NCBI GenBank assembly: GCA_905221605.1
Contig: CAJNDS010002823.1
Location: 653,001-717,000 of the forward strand
DNA from: Symbiodinium natans
Lineage: Eukaryota > Sar > Dinophyceae > Suessiales > Symbiodiniaceae
Direction of reading: 5' to 3'
DNA: 64,000 bases
Positions 44,019 to 54,084 of the stretch are shown piece by piece. The notes beneath the pieces were generated by a model. That model saw nothing but the letters and a program-made list of their open reading frames with translations. It had not been told where the DNA came from and made no database searches. Within the stretch, counting starts at the first letter, position 1. The number at the start of each line of letters is the position of its first letter. The position numbers and the translations under genes were made by a program.

Positions 44019-46139
44019 CATCAAAGCATGATGACTTTCTCAAAACAGTAAACAACCATGAGTAAACACATAACCCATACGTCCAAATAGAACATTGAGT
44101 AGCTGCAAATAGCCATGGACCCGGAACAGCATGAACCGCCAGACCCCGGCGAGACCCGAAGCCGGACTACTGCGCAAAACTGAGCCAAGCTACCACCTGC
44201 GTTGGCGGGTCCAGCAGCTTTGCCGCTACTACCTCGAAACATGCTTGCCAGGGTCACGGCTGGTCAAGTTTCCAGGGTGCGGGGCTCCCAAGCTGTGGGC
44301 TCCAATACGTTGGTCAAATCCCAAATTACTGCCTGCGCTGCACTTGCAGTCCTTCCACAGGACTTGCAACACGCAACGTAATCTGCGTGAGGCATGCCAG
44401 TGCCCATGAAGTCACGAAACCATGGTCAACGATGAGCAAGAAGGCTTCAAACAAACAAGCAGACGAGAAAAACAAAGGAACAAACAATCAAACAAGTCAA
44501 CAAACCCGGAAACGGTTTGACATTTCTTGCTCGTAGAGGTCATGTGTCAAGAACAAGACTCCTTTGAGGACCAGGGAGTTGATTGCCTACGCATTTATTC
44601 GTCCTGCAGCCATGTTCGATGGAGGCGTATAGGAACACATTCCATTGCAACATAGACATAAGGCGCCTTGTGTGCTTTTTTGCGGCGCATGCTGTTTTGA
44701 GACGAGCTACTTTGTCCGCCCGCGCGCCGGGAATCTGTTCATCACGAACTTGCCGAGCTTGCAGCGGACTGAGAACATCCCAGATGCGTGCAACATCAGA
44801 CATGGACTGGTAACGTTCGTGGGCCTTGGCGCGTGCAGAATTGCAAAGCGCTGCCTGTCGTTGTCCAAGATGACCTGTCAGAGCACTCCGGTTCCTCCTA
44901 CTCGTATGTTCATCCTGTCCAACGGCGCAACAATCCTGCCAGGCTGCAGTTTCTCAGAAGGATACAAAATCATAGCGCCTTTGGTTCCGCATCTTGGAAA
45001 TCCTGCCTCGAGACAGAACACTCTGCTAAAGAAGGCACACGCACGTCCAGGCCACTCCTCAGACATCATGGTTTTGTGTATTCGTGGGGAGCAAACAACT
45101 TCCAACAAACGCCGGCAAACCTACCATGGTGGTGTTTCAGTGGAGTCGATGCCACATGCTGTGATTCCTTGTATCTGCAGTAGTACCTAGCTGCTCGAAC
45201 AGATGGCCTTTCACCACGACAGGATGCCCATCCTCTTCCCAGGACGACCAAGGGCCAAGGGATACTGAAAAACAAAAACTGTGATTGGTTCATCATGTTG
45301 CAAAATAGAGCCTTGCCAAACCATGTGAGACCCGATGCCAACCCCAGCTACATCCTGCCCAAGAGAGCGACATGCACCCAGTTCCAACAAGATGAAGCAA
45401 GGAATGAAGAGCAGAGAAGAGCAGGGTGAACTCAGAAGAGATGCGGATTGGATGCTGCAGGGTTTCGTGGCAGCGTGGGTAAGCCCTGGCCAACAAGGTA
45501 GATCCGTTATATGGAGCCAAGCCACAAGACATGGCCATGACATCACGATAGAGGCAGCGCGCGGGACAGGCGATCCATGGCCATCTACGTCGAGCAAGGC
45601 GCGCGCGTGCTGAAGGCGCGCATGTTTACGCGAAGGAATCCTGAGATAAATGGCGCCGGCACAGTTACCGCTGGCCATCAGTCTTTGGTCCTGTGGACGT
45701 CGCGTGCTTGCGTCATGCAGGTTGCTGCCATGAACAATGCCCGATCATGCGCGTGACACTGTTGAAGGAGCGACTGCTGCTGCATAGATGTTCCGGCGCT
45801 CAGCGCCACATGTCGTGTGCCTGCGTGCCAGCAACAAAACAGCATCTTGCAGCTCCATCTGCATACTGCGCGCAGATCCGGACAGCGTGTTTTCATTGGG
45901 CATTACATCTTGGGACGATGAGATTGAATTACAGGTAATCAAACCCTCAACGAACATCGTTCCACATTCCGCTTCCATCAGGCCGTTACTTGCCGCTGCC
46001 GCTGGGCAACCTGTTTACACCAAACTCGGCGTCGAACTCAGGCCGCCATTCTTGCGCTCAAATACCAGAATGGCACTTCGAGGCCAAGCGTCCTCAAAGC
46101 ACACAGTGTCATGACTTGCTGGCAAAAGGAAACCGCTGA
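44019..46139. other. Unique region, possible minus-strand gene fragments
   Basis: Balanced-composition sequence without telomere-like repeats. Long frames are open on both strands. On minus, a segment at about 44540-44890 reads AKAHERYQSMSDVARIWDVL then SPLQARQVRDEQ, vaguely like the end of a J domain but without an HPD motif. Others at 45211-45678 and 45745-45978 lack support. I cannot assign a gene. Confidence 0.3.
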
Positions 46140-46319
46140 TAAACTAATTTGTTTTATTCATTTAGGTGCCTCCCGCCTGGCAGGATTGGGCTTGGAGTTC
46201 GCACCATTTTTTTGCTAGGGCCGGCTAGGGCTGCAGGGCCCAGGGGCCTGTATTGCGGCTTAGAGCATGCTGACCACATCTTGCCCGGACATCTCCCAAG
46301 GCTGAGAGAAAAACAATCC

Positions 46320-46622
46320 GGACTGGCCTTGCAAGCGACTCCCCGCAAAATTTGGCCAAATCGAGCCAAGCCTTTCTCATCGCCTACGAAGAGTAGCCCG
46401 ATTTGGCCAAACGTTGCCCGAAAGTTGTCCGGCAAAATTTGGCCAAATCGAGCCGCGCCTTTAAGGCCCGATTAAATTATTTAAATAATTCAAATATTGG
46501 AGGCCCGAAATTATCTAAAATTAAGTAGCCAAAAACCCCAGCCCCAGCTTCCAAATAAACCCTATTTCAGCCGCATCCCTCTGGGAAAGAGTAATTTACA
46601 TAATTTCAAAAATTTAAATAAT
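46320..46622. repeat. Fragment of the palindromic TTTGGCCAAA repeat complex
   Basis: Contains GGCAAAATTTGGCCAAATCG units and the block GTAGCCAAAAACCCCAGCCC followed by AT-rich AATTTAAAT sequence. This matches the large complex at 55.5-58.8 kb. It includes the uninterrupted version (46455-46510, minus sense) of the site that carries the 310-bp insertion at 56626. Confidence 0.8.
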
Positions 46623-46643
46623 TGAACAGGAGAAGAAAGGACT
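46623..46643. repeat. Short remnant of the purine-rich repeat left of the retrotransposon
   Basis: ATTGAACAGGAGAAGAAAGG resembles 39387-39410 (CATTGCAACAGGAGAAGACA...), the sequence immediately left of the segment that resumes at 50631 beyond the retrotransposon. It suggests the retrotransposon split a purine-rich repeat copy. Only about 21 bp, so tentative. Confidence 0.35.
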
Positions 46644-47141
46644 GAGACACCGGCTCCAGAGGACCAGAGAAACTACATGTCGCTCTCAAGAACTTCGTCT
46701 CGAGTCAGGCTACGAAGTGCAGAGACGGCCCAAACAAAGCCACGCATTCGGCCCGGAAGAGCCGGAAGGCGGGGCTCCAGGGTTGAAAGAGGGTGCGCCG
46801 GGAAAGTACTGTAGCCTTCACCGTGCTGCGTCCCAATCCTACTTCTGAGGGCGGTGCGCAAAACAAAAATGCAAGCGTGTGAGAAGACTGGCCCCGGGGC
46901 CCTGTGCAGGAGACCGCGGGAACAAGACCATGCCCTGCCGGTCAAGCCCCCCGCCTCCTCTACGTCGGGTCCTCCCGAACGCAGCTGCAGGATGCTGAGA
47001 ACCGCGGGTGGAAGACGAAGCAGCGCTCGTCCACTACCCCGTTCTCTCTACGCCGGGTGCTCCCGAACGCAGCTGCCGCAGACTCATCCACAGCCCCGCA
47101 CCCTTGTGCTCGGCTCTCCCGAATGCAGCGTGACATGTGGC
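46644..47141 (-). other. Probable 3' untranslated region of the non-LTR retrotransposon
   Basis: About 500 bp between the ORF stop and the presumed 3' end. It contains three imperfect repeats spaced about 60-90 bp, each around TCCCGAACGCAGCTG (46974-46988, 47061-47075, and variant TCCCGAATGCAGCG at 47117-47130). Repeated or structured 3' UTRs are common in target-primed retrotransposons. No poly-A tail is seen. Confidence 0.4.
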
Positions 47142-50100
47142 CTAAAGCACTGTTTCAGAGGCCGCGAGCCTCCTCCTCAGGGCGGCCCTGGCTCGGTGGG
47201 AGCGTGCAGCCACGCACAATTCCTGCATCAAAAGGGAATGCAGTGGGCCGGGCTCCTCCCCGGCACGAGCCGCAACAGCACGCGCCACGTGCTTTATGAT
47301 GACTGCAGCACCCACATCCCAAGTACCCGTCGCCTCTGCCACCATTGGGACGAAGGCGACGCCTTGGGACTTACAGGCCTGCGCAGTCTGCTTATAGGCC
47401 TCCTTATCCCGGGCATACGCAGCTGCAGCAGCGCCACCCTGTTGGCCTGCCAAGGCCAGGGTCTCCTGCCGCTGAGGTGCCGTGATGGCAAAGTCAAGTG
47501 CGGTAGGAGACCCGGACAAAGCGGGCACGTAGATATCGGCCGGCCGCCGAGCGGCAGAACTGGCGTCGTCTGGGGACTGGGGCAAAAGCAGGCCAGGACG
47601 TTCCTTCTCAGGATGGAAGCCTGCCCGGTGCAGCCAAGCAAACAGTACATCCCGCACTGCATTATGGCGAAGGGTGCGCTCTCCCCCGGCGACACAGGTG
47701 GCGGCATGATGATTGTAACGGTCCAACACCCCGTCACACAGCGGGCACCAGAGGTCATCAGCCGCATCAGGAACCCCCAACCGGGACCGCAACTCCGCGG
47801 AGAAGACAGCCGGTTCCATCCGAGTACGCCCAGAAGGGATGGCCGCGAGGAAGGCCCGGGCGCCAAGGCCAGCCTCAGAGCGGAGCACCGCACGTTCCAC
47901 AAGGCTAGCCTTTGCCAGGTGTGCTTGCCAATCGGCGCGGTCAAGTCGCTCCGACAGGTCGCGCTGCCTGGCAGCCAGAGCCGCATCCAGGGACATCTGG
48001 GCATCGGCAGGGAGGTTATTACAAAGTGCCCGAAGAGCACCCGCCACAGCAGGCGAAGCTTGAACACGTGGACCAGAGAAGGTGTGGTCGATGTCGGCAC
48101 AGGCAGCCATGCTGGCTCCTAAGGATGCCAGATAGGCCGCTGGCGCGTGGGCAAGGCAAGAGCGAAGTCCCAATCCAGCTTGGGCGACACCCCGTGAAGC
48201 CTGCCGCCACTGGTCATCAGTCAGGTGGATGCCGGTAAGGTCGCCGAAGCAGCGTTGCACCAGACCGTCGAAGGTGGCGAGGGCATCGGCTTGCGCTTCG
48301 GGGGGGTTGCAACGCATGCTGTGGACCATACGCGAGAACCCCGCACAAGCTCGCAAGAGACGGAGGCCCACTTGTGGGTCCTCCAGTTCAGCAACCGCTT
48401 CCAGCAACTCGCCGGCCTTGGCCACCCGCGCAGAAGTGTGCTGGCAGATGTAAGACTCGTCGCCGATGGCTGCACCCAAGAACTCAAAGTTGTTTGTCAG
48501 AACACGGCTGCTTCCGTCTGCGCGACGCAGCAGGGCAGCAGGAAAGTGCGGCTGAAGGAGCTGCGCATTGGTGGCGCCAAACACCACCAGCTCGCACTTG
48601 CCGAGGTTAAGTTCGAGGCCGATGTCTGCAGCTCGCCGTTGGGCGAGCTGGAGCGCAGTGCCCAAGGCAGGAATGTCACCAGCGAGCACGCCATCATCAA
48701 GGAAGTGCACTGCGAGGTCCAGAGCGCCACCGCGCAACTCAGACGCCAGTGGTTGCAAGGCAAGAGAGAACAACAAGGGGCCCAGGGGATCCCCCTGTTG
48801 CACTCCAGCCGACGACTCCAGACTACGGTCGCCGAACTGAAGACGACTGGGTTGGCGGTAGCACCACGTAGCCCAACGAGCCAGGGATGGAAAGTGGGCG
48901 GCAGCCTGTCGCAAAACCTCCTCTCTGCTCACGCAGTTAAAAGCGTTTCGCAGATCAAGCTTCAGGATGGCCTTCTGGGACGAGCCCGCATGTCTGTCAC
49001 TCCAGGCTCGCACGGCGTGCACAGCCTTTTCCGCCCCACCCTTTACAGACACACCGACCTGCGCAGGCCAAAAGAATTCCCGGGCCTCGTCCTTCACAGT
49101 GATCATCAAACACTTCCCTGTAAGTCGGCGAAGTAGTTCTCCCACAGCTATGGGCCTGACCCCACCGGCAGGCTTAGGCAAGGCCACGAGGCTAGCGCCC
49201 GCAAGCACCGGTGCAACCTCAGCAGGCGCACGGCCCTGAGCGAGGAGGTCCACAACAGCGGATAGCTGAGCCAGAAAGTTGTCAGTGCTTCCAGCACAGC
49301 AGGCATCGCGCAGATGTTGCACACGGAGGCCGCTCGGGCCGGGGGCGGTCTCGGCCGGGAAAGCCCGCAAGCACCGCGCCACAAGCTCCGGAGCCATACT
49401 AGGCGGCAGCGGCAGGTCAGCGATGGCCGGCGCTGCAGGCAAGGGCCGGTGTGGGTGAAGAGCAGCAAGGGCCCTAGCAGTGTCCTCGTTCTGAGGGCAG
49501 AGACCTTTGGACAAGAGAGCGGCACAAGCCTTCCGGTCAAAGCCCTCGCGCCCCCAACTGGTAGCGATGTCCCTGCGTTCCTCGGGCGTCAGCGGCCCAG
49601 TGCGCGCAGCCCGGCGGCAAGGACGGGCCTCCCAGAGTGACAGGCGCTCCCCCTCCTGCCACCGCTGCAGCCTGTCCAAAGTGAAGGCGGCGGCAGCCTT
49701 GCGGTGCCTTCGGCCCCCCCGCCCAGGTGCACAAAGCACGCACTGCGGTAACATCAAAAGCTCCAGCCAGGACTCCAGGTTATTGTGATGCCCCACAGCG
49801 GCTAAAGCTCGTGTAAGCACCTGGTTCCACGCATGCCTCGCAGCAACCGGCACATGCCGCAGAGTACTGGTGCGGGCAGCCTGGATGGCCTCGAAAGATG
49901 GTAATGGCAAACCATCCACCTCCATCGGGGCGGCCTCCACAGCAGCCGCCCTGGCTTCAGGCCTGCAGGTTGGGTGGACACCGACTGGGCACCGCATTCG
50001 CCTGCGCGCCTGCATCCAGCCAACAGGCACATCCCCCTCCAGAGTGCCAGCCAGGTGGGCATCAATATGGGCCCGCATGCAGGTGTCATTAGCCCAACCA

Positions 50101-50615
50101 CGGGCGCGAGCGGGATCCGAGCAACGACAAGCAGGGACAGGACAGTACACGCGCCCCCTCCGTGCAGCAACATCCACACCAACCCCTGCAGCTCGTGGAG
50201 GCGGTGATCTTTCACGAGGTGGGCGTTCACCCCCGACTGGCGTGCCTGGCTCAGGTCCGGGAAGGCTCGCTTCTCCCACGCGCTGCCCTCGCAAAGGCCG
50301 CCCGGACCAGGAAAATAGCCGTGGCTGGCGTCGCCAGTTAGCCCGCTGTCGCTCATAGAGCCGCCCATGTCCACGGCGCCATCTGATGTTCGTCTCTGCA
50401 CCCCGCAGGCCCATTAGAGGATCCCACAATGGTGGGGGCAGTTGGGCATCACTCCACCCTGCATTGAGAAGTCGAGTCAAGCAGCGGCGATCCCGCCTAC
50501 CCAAACTGTCCGGGACGAACCCTGCGGTTGTAGAGAGAGGCACCTCCCATGTTGGCCATGCGGCCTCGCCAAGCCACCAGAGTCCCCATAACAGCCGTCC
50601 GGGCGAGGGGGCCAT
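47142..50615 (-). CDS. R2-like non-LTR retrotransposon ORF: zinc finger, reverse transcriptase, restriction-like endonuclease
   Basis: An intact 1157-codon frame from a true ATG (50613-50615). An N-terminal C2H2-like finger is at residues 158-187 (C-x4-C ... H-x3-H). The RT domain at about 420-720 has: TAPGPSGLRVQHLRDA; LPKPAGGVRPIAVGELLRRL; LKLDLRNAFN (catalytic Asp554); QQGDPLGPLLF; FLDD (Asp640, Asp641); LNLGKCELVVFG; FEFLG. The C-terminal knuckle C957-x2-C960 ... H969/H970 ... C974 is followed by RRPADIYVP and ALDFAIT (Asp1027, Asp1041), the arrangement of the restriction-like endonuclease of R2/NeSL-type elements. There is no APE endonuclease or separate gag. Such proteins nick DNA and prime reverse transcription at the nick in the nucleus. 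With all catalytic residues and no internal stop, the element may be recent or active. The ATG lies about 16 bp from the flanking repeat, so the 5' UTR is very short or the element is 5'-truncated. Confidence 0.9.
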   Translation of the reverse strand: MAPSPGRLLWGLWWLGEAAWPTWEVPLSTTAGFVPDSLGRRDRRCLTRLLNAGWSDAQLPPPLWDPLMGLRGAETNIRWRRGHGRLYERQRANWRRQPRLFSWSGRPLRGQRVGEASLPGPEPGTPVGGERPPRERSPPPRAAGVGVDVAARRGRVYCPVPACRCSDPARARGWANDTCMRAHIDAHLAGTLEGDVPVGWMQARRRMRCPVGVHPTCRPEARAAAVEAAPMEVDGLPLPSFEAIQAARTSTLRHVPVAARHAWNQVLTRALAAVGHHNNLESWLELLMLPQCVLCAPGRGGRRHRKAAAAFTLDRLQRWQEGERLSLWEARPCRRAARTGPLTPEERRDIATSWGREGFDRKACAALLSKGLCPQNEDTARALAALHPHRPLPAAPAIADLPLPPSMAPELVARCLRAFPAETAPGPSGLRVQHLRDACCAGSTDNFLAQLSAVVDLLAQGRAPAEVAPVLAGASLVALPKPAGGVRPIAVGELLRRLTGKCLMITVKDEAREFFWPAQVGVSVKGGAEKAVHAVRAWSDRHAGSSQKAILKLDLRNAFNCVSREEVLRQAAAHFPSLARWATWCYRQPSRLQFGDRSLESSAGVQQGDPLGPLLFSLALQPLASELRGGALDLAVHFLDDGVLAGDIPALGTALQLAQRRAADIGLELNLGKCELVVFGATNAQLLQPHFPAALLRRADGSSRVLTNNFEFLGAAIGDESYICQHTSARVAKAGELLEAVAELEDPQVGLRLLRACAGFSRMVHSMRCNPPEAQADALATFDGLVQRCFGDLTGIHLTDDQWRQASRGVAQAGLGLRSCLAHAPAAYLASLGASMAACADIDHTFSGPRVQASPAVAGALRALCNNLPADAQMSLDAALAARQRDLSERLDRADWQAHLAKASLVERAVLRSEAGLGARAFLAAIPSGRTRMEPAVFSAELRSRLGVPDAADDLWCPLCDGVLDRYNHHAATCVAGGERTLRHNAVRDVLFAWLHRAGFHPEKERPGLLLPQSPDDASSAARRPADIYVPALSGSPTALDFAITAPQRQETLALAGQQGGAAAAAYARDKEAYKQTAQACKSQGVAFVPMVAEATGTWDVGAAVIIKHVARAVAARAGEEPGPLHSLLMQELCVAARSHRARAALRRRLAASETVL

Positions 50616-50630
50616 GGCACAGGCCCTATG

Positions 50631-51050
50631 GGGCCTCCATTCCCCTCTTGTTCTTCCTTTCTTGCGTTTTTGTCATTTAAAGGGGAACAGGAGAAGAGAA
50701 GGGAAAGAGAAGGAGAGAGGAGAGATAAAAGGAACACAGTTTTAATGGGAAGAGCCAAGAAAAGAATAGAAGAGAGATGAATAAAGGAGAGGGAGAGACA
50801 AACCAAGGCGCAAAGAAGATGGCACTCTTCTTTATCTATCCTCTCTCCCTTATCTCTGCAAGGAATAGAACAAACAGGAAGCAAGGAGACGGAGTGACAA
50901 AACTTGTCGCAAAGCTTTATATATCTCCCTTGTCTCTCCCTAATTAGGCGCCCTTCCTCCTCTTCAGGAAATCGCCTTTCCCGTATTTTGCTTTTCGAAG
51001 CAACGCAAAAAAACAACAGATAAGAAGAGAGGACAGGGAATGACTACGGC
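50631..51050. repeat. Purine/pyrimidine-rich dispersed repeat, second copy
   Basis: Begins GGGCCTCCATTCCCCT and follows the copy at 39411 onward closely for about 230 bp, then skips to sequence resembling 39960-40140 (TCTCCTCTTCAGG, CGTATTTTGC). It directly abuts the 5' end of the retrotransposon ORF. Confidence 0.75.
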
Positions 51051-51240
51051 CCAGGAGTGTGTTAAGAAATTTTATTAATTAAGAAATCTGGACCTGGACC
51101 GGCCACACATTTTAAAATCCAGGGCCTCGCGGGCTCGCCCAAAAAAATTCCGCCGAGGAAGTATTAAGTAACGTTCTCTGTCATATTTACCAAGAACCCA
51201 AGAAACTGCAAGCCTCAAACCCTCTAATCCCAGGGCTCAG
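51051..51240. other. Unique linker before the hairpin/tRNA satellite
   Basis: About 190 bp of unique AT/GC-mixed sequence between the purine-rich repeat and the first (GGGCTCA)n tract. No gene seen. Confidence 0.4.
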
Positions 51241-51294
51241 GGCTCAGGGCTCAGGGCTCAGGGGCTTAGGGCTTAGGGCTTAGGGCGGAAGAGG

Positions 51295-51369
51295 CCCGGC
51301 ACAAAAAGTCACCTTTTTTGAGGTGTTTCAGGCCGGAAAGACCCAAATAAGGTGACTTTTTGTGCCGGG
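51295..51369. repeat. Hairpin core unit (type copy)
   Basis: 5' arm 51295-51313, 3' arm 51351-51369, perfectly complementary over 19 bp; the loop begins TTTTTTGAGGTGTTTCAGG. The loop contains GGCCGGAAAG and in other copies GGCC ... GGCC, a small nested stem. Confidence 0.93.
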
Positions 51370-51544
51370 CTCTGCCGGGCTCTTGCGGGGAAGCCTTTAA
51401 GGGCTCAGGGCTCAGGGCTCAGGGCTCAAGGCTCAGGGCTCAGGGCTCAGGGCTCAGCGCTCAGGGCTCAGGGCTCAGGGCTCAGGGCTCAAAAAGAGCT
51501 TTTTTCTTTGGCCAATGTTGGTTGAAATGTTTCATGTATTCAAG

Positions 51545-51616
51545 GGCCACATGGTGTAGTGGTATCACATGCGCTTCGCACGCGGAAGGCCCTGGGTTCA
51601 ATCCCCAGTGTGTCCA
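51545..51616 (+). tRNA. tRNA-Ala(CGC)-like gene, copy 1
   Basis: 72 nt including an encoded A73. Acceptor GGCCACA pairs with TGTGTCC except C3/T70; D arm GTG/CAC with AGTGGTA loop; anticodon arm TGCGC-TTCGCAC-GCGGA with a G28/G42 mismatch, anticodon CGC; T arm CTGGG-TTCAATC-CCCAG. Internal Pol III boxes: A TGGTGTAGTGG, B GGTTCAATCC. The usual alanine G3:U70 pair is absent in this register, and a G precedes position 1. Position 38 is C here but T in the other three copies. Either a functional variant tRNA or a tRNA-derived repeat; no T4+ terminator follows closely. Confidence 0.7.
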
Positions 51617-52075
51617 TTTCTCAGACAGACAAAAGTTTAGGGCGGAAGGCATAAAAAGTCACCTTGTTTGAGGTGTTTCAGGCCGGAAAGGCCCAAATAA
51701 GGTGACTTTTTGTGCCGGGCTCTGCCGGGCTCTTGCGGGGAAGCCTTGAAGGGCTCAGGGCTCAGGGCTCAGGGCTCAAGGCTCAGGGCTGAGGGCTTCG
51801 GGCTTAGGGCTTAGGGCGGAAGAGGCCCGGCACAAAAAGTCACCTTTTTTGAGGTGTTTCAGGCCGGAAAGACCCAAATAAGGTGACTTTTTGTGCCGGG
51901 CTCTGCCGGGCTCTTGCGGGGAAGCCTTTAAGGGCTCAGGGCTCAGGGCTCAGGGCTCAAGGCTCAGGGCTCAGGGCTCAGGGCTCAGCGCTCAGGGCTC
52001 AGGGCTCAGGGCTCAGGGCTCAAAAAGAGCTTTTTTCTTTGGCCAATGTTGGTTGAAATGTTTCATGTATTCAAG

Positions 52076-52147
52076 GGCCACATGGTGTAGTGGTATCACA
52101 TGCGCTTCGCATGCGGAAGGCCCTGGGTTCAATCCCCAGTGTGTCCA
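52076..52147 (+). tRNA. tRNA-Ala(CGC)-like gene, copy 2
   Basis: Same as copy 1 except TTCGCAT in the anticodon loop. Its surroundings are copied with it: (GGGCTCA)n upstream, altered hairpin downstream. Confidence 0.7.
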
Positions 52148-53304
52148 TTTCTCAGACAGACAAAAGTTTAGGGCGGAAGGCATAAAAAGTCACCTTGTTT
52201 GAGGTGTTTCAGGCCGGAAAGGCCCAAAAAAGGTGTGACTTTTTGTGCCGGGCCCTGCCGGGCTCTTGCGGGGAAGCCTTGAAGGGCTCAGGGCTCAGGG
52301 GGCTCAGGGCTTAGGGCTCAGGGCTTAGGGCTTAGGGCGGCAGAGGCCCGGCACAAAAAGTCACCTTTTTTGAGGTGTTTCAGGCCGGAAAGGCCCAAAT
52401 AAGGTGACTTTTTGTGCCGGGCCTCTTCCCCGCGTTAAGGGTTTCGGGTTTAGGGTTTAGGGTTTAGGGTTTAGGGCTTAGAGCTTAGAGCACCTCTTCG
52501 CGTGCCGGCACGGCGGGCGGAAGAGGCCCGGCACAAAAAGTCACCTTTTTTGAGGTGTTTCAGGCCGGAAAGGCCCAAATAAGGTGACTTTTTGTGCCGG
52601 GCTCTGCCGGGCTCTTGCGGGGAAGCCTTTAAGGGCTCAGGGCTCAGGGCTCAAGGCTCAGGGCTGAGGGCTTCGGGCTTAGGGCTTAGGGCGGCAGAGG
52701 CCCGGCACAAAAAGTCACCTTTTTTGAGGTGTTTCAGGCCGGAAAGGCCCAAATAAGGTGACTTTTTGTGCCGGGCCTCTTCCCCGCGTTAAGGGTTTCG
52801 GGTTTAGGGTTTAGGGTTTAGGGCTTAGAGCTTAGAGCGCCTCTTCGCGTGCCGGCACGGCGGGCGGAAGAGGCCCGGCACAAAAAGTCACCTTTTTTGA
52901 GGTGTTTCAGGCCGGAAAGGCCCAAATAAGGTGACTTTTTGTGCCGGGCTCTGCCGGGCTCTTGCGGGGAAGCCTTGAAGGGCTCAGGGCTCAGGGCTCA
53001 GGGCTCAAGGCTCAGGGCTGAGGGCTTCGGGCTTAGGGCTTAGGGCGGAAGAGGCCCGGCACAAAAAGTCACCTTTTTTGAGGTGTTTCAGGCCGGAAAG
53101 ACCCAAATAAGGTGACTTTTTGTGCCGGGCTCTGCCGGGCTCTTGCGGGGAAGCCTTTAAGGGCTCAGGGCTCAGGGCTCAGGGCTCAAGGCTCAGGGCT
53201 CAGGGCTCAGGGCTCAGCGCTCAGGGCTCAGGGCTCAGGGCTCAGGGCTCAAAAAGAGCTTTTTTCTTTGGCCAATGTTGGTTGAAATGTTTCATGTATT
53301 CAAG

Positions 53305-53376
53305 GGCCACATGGTGTAGTGGTATCACATGCGCTTCGCATGCGGAAGGCCCTGGGTTCAATCCCCAGTGTGTCCA
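53305..53376 (+). tRNA. tRNA-Ala(CGC)-like gene, copy 3
   Basis: Identical to copy 2, with the same flanks. It retains the acceptor C3/T70 and anticodon-stem G28/G42 mismatches. Confidence 0.7.
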
Positions 53377-54012
53377 TTTCTCAGACAGACAAAAGTTTAG
53401 GGCGGAAGGCATAAAAAGTCACCTTGTTTGAGGTGTTTCAGGCCGGAAAGGCCCAAAAAAGGTGTGACTTTTTGTGCCGGGCCCTGCCGGGCTCTTGCGG
53501 GGAAGCCTTGAAGGGCTCGGGGCTCAGGGGGCTCAGGGCTTAGGGCTCAGGGCTTAGGGCTTAGGGCTTAGGGCGGCAGAGGCCCGGCACAAAAAGTCAC
53601 CTTTTTTGAGGTGTTTCAGGCCGGAAAGGCCCAAATAAGGTGACTTTTTGTGCCGGGCCTCTTCCCCGCGTTAAGGGTTTCGGGTTTAGGGTTTAGGGTT
53701 TAGGGTTTAGGGCTTAGAGCTTAGAGCACCTCTTCGCGTGCCGGCACGGCGGGCGGAAGAGGCCCGGCACAAAAAGTCACCTTTTTTGAGGTGTTTCAGG
53801 CCGGAAAGACCCAAATAAGGTGACTTTTTGTGCCGGGCTCTGCCGGGCTCTTGCGGGGAAGCCTTTAAGGGCTCAGGGCTCAGGGCTCAGGGCTCAAGGC
53901 TCAGGGCTCAGGGCTCAGGGCTCAGCGCTCAGGGCTCAGGGCTCAGGGCTCAGGGCTCAAAAAGAGCTTTTTTCTTTGGCCAATGTTGGTTGAAATGTTT
54001 CATGTATTCAAG

Positions 54013-54084
54013 GGCCACATGGTGTAGTGGTATCACATGCGCTTCGCATGCGGAAGGCCCTGGGTTCAATCCCCAGTGTGTCCA
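54013..54084 (+). tRNA. tRNA-Ala(CGC)-like gene, copy 4
   Basis: Identical to copy 2, with the same flanks; 708 bp from copy 3. Confidence 0.7.

Larger units (their letters stand above)
46644..50630 (-). mobile_element. R2-like non-LTR retrotransposon, inferred limits
   Basis: Limits inferred from flanks resembling two adjacent parts of the purine-rich repeat: 46623-46643 on the left, 50631-51050 on the right. The size would be about 4.0 kb. No target-site duplication was found. The minus-strand direction matches the ORF. Confidence 0.5.

Noticed and set aside
44540-44890. J-domain-like minus-strand segment (HERYQSMSDVARIWDVLSPL)
   Set aside because: Resembles only helix III-IV of a J domain; no HPD motif found upstream, and the frame changes before it. 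Too weak to call.
46854-48122. 422-codon plus-strand frame
   Set aside because: Mostly antisense to the reverse-transcriptase ORF, whose motifs are unambiguous; a GC-rich shadow frame.
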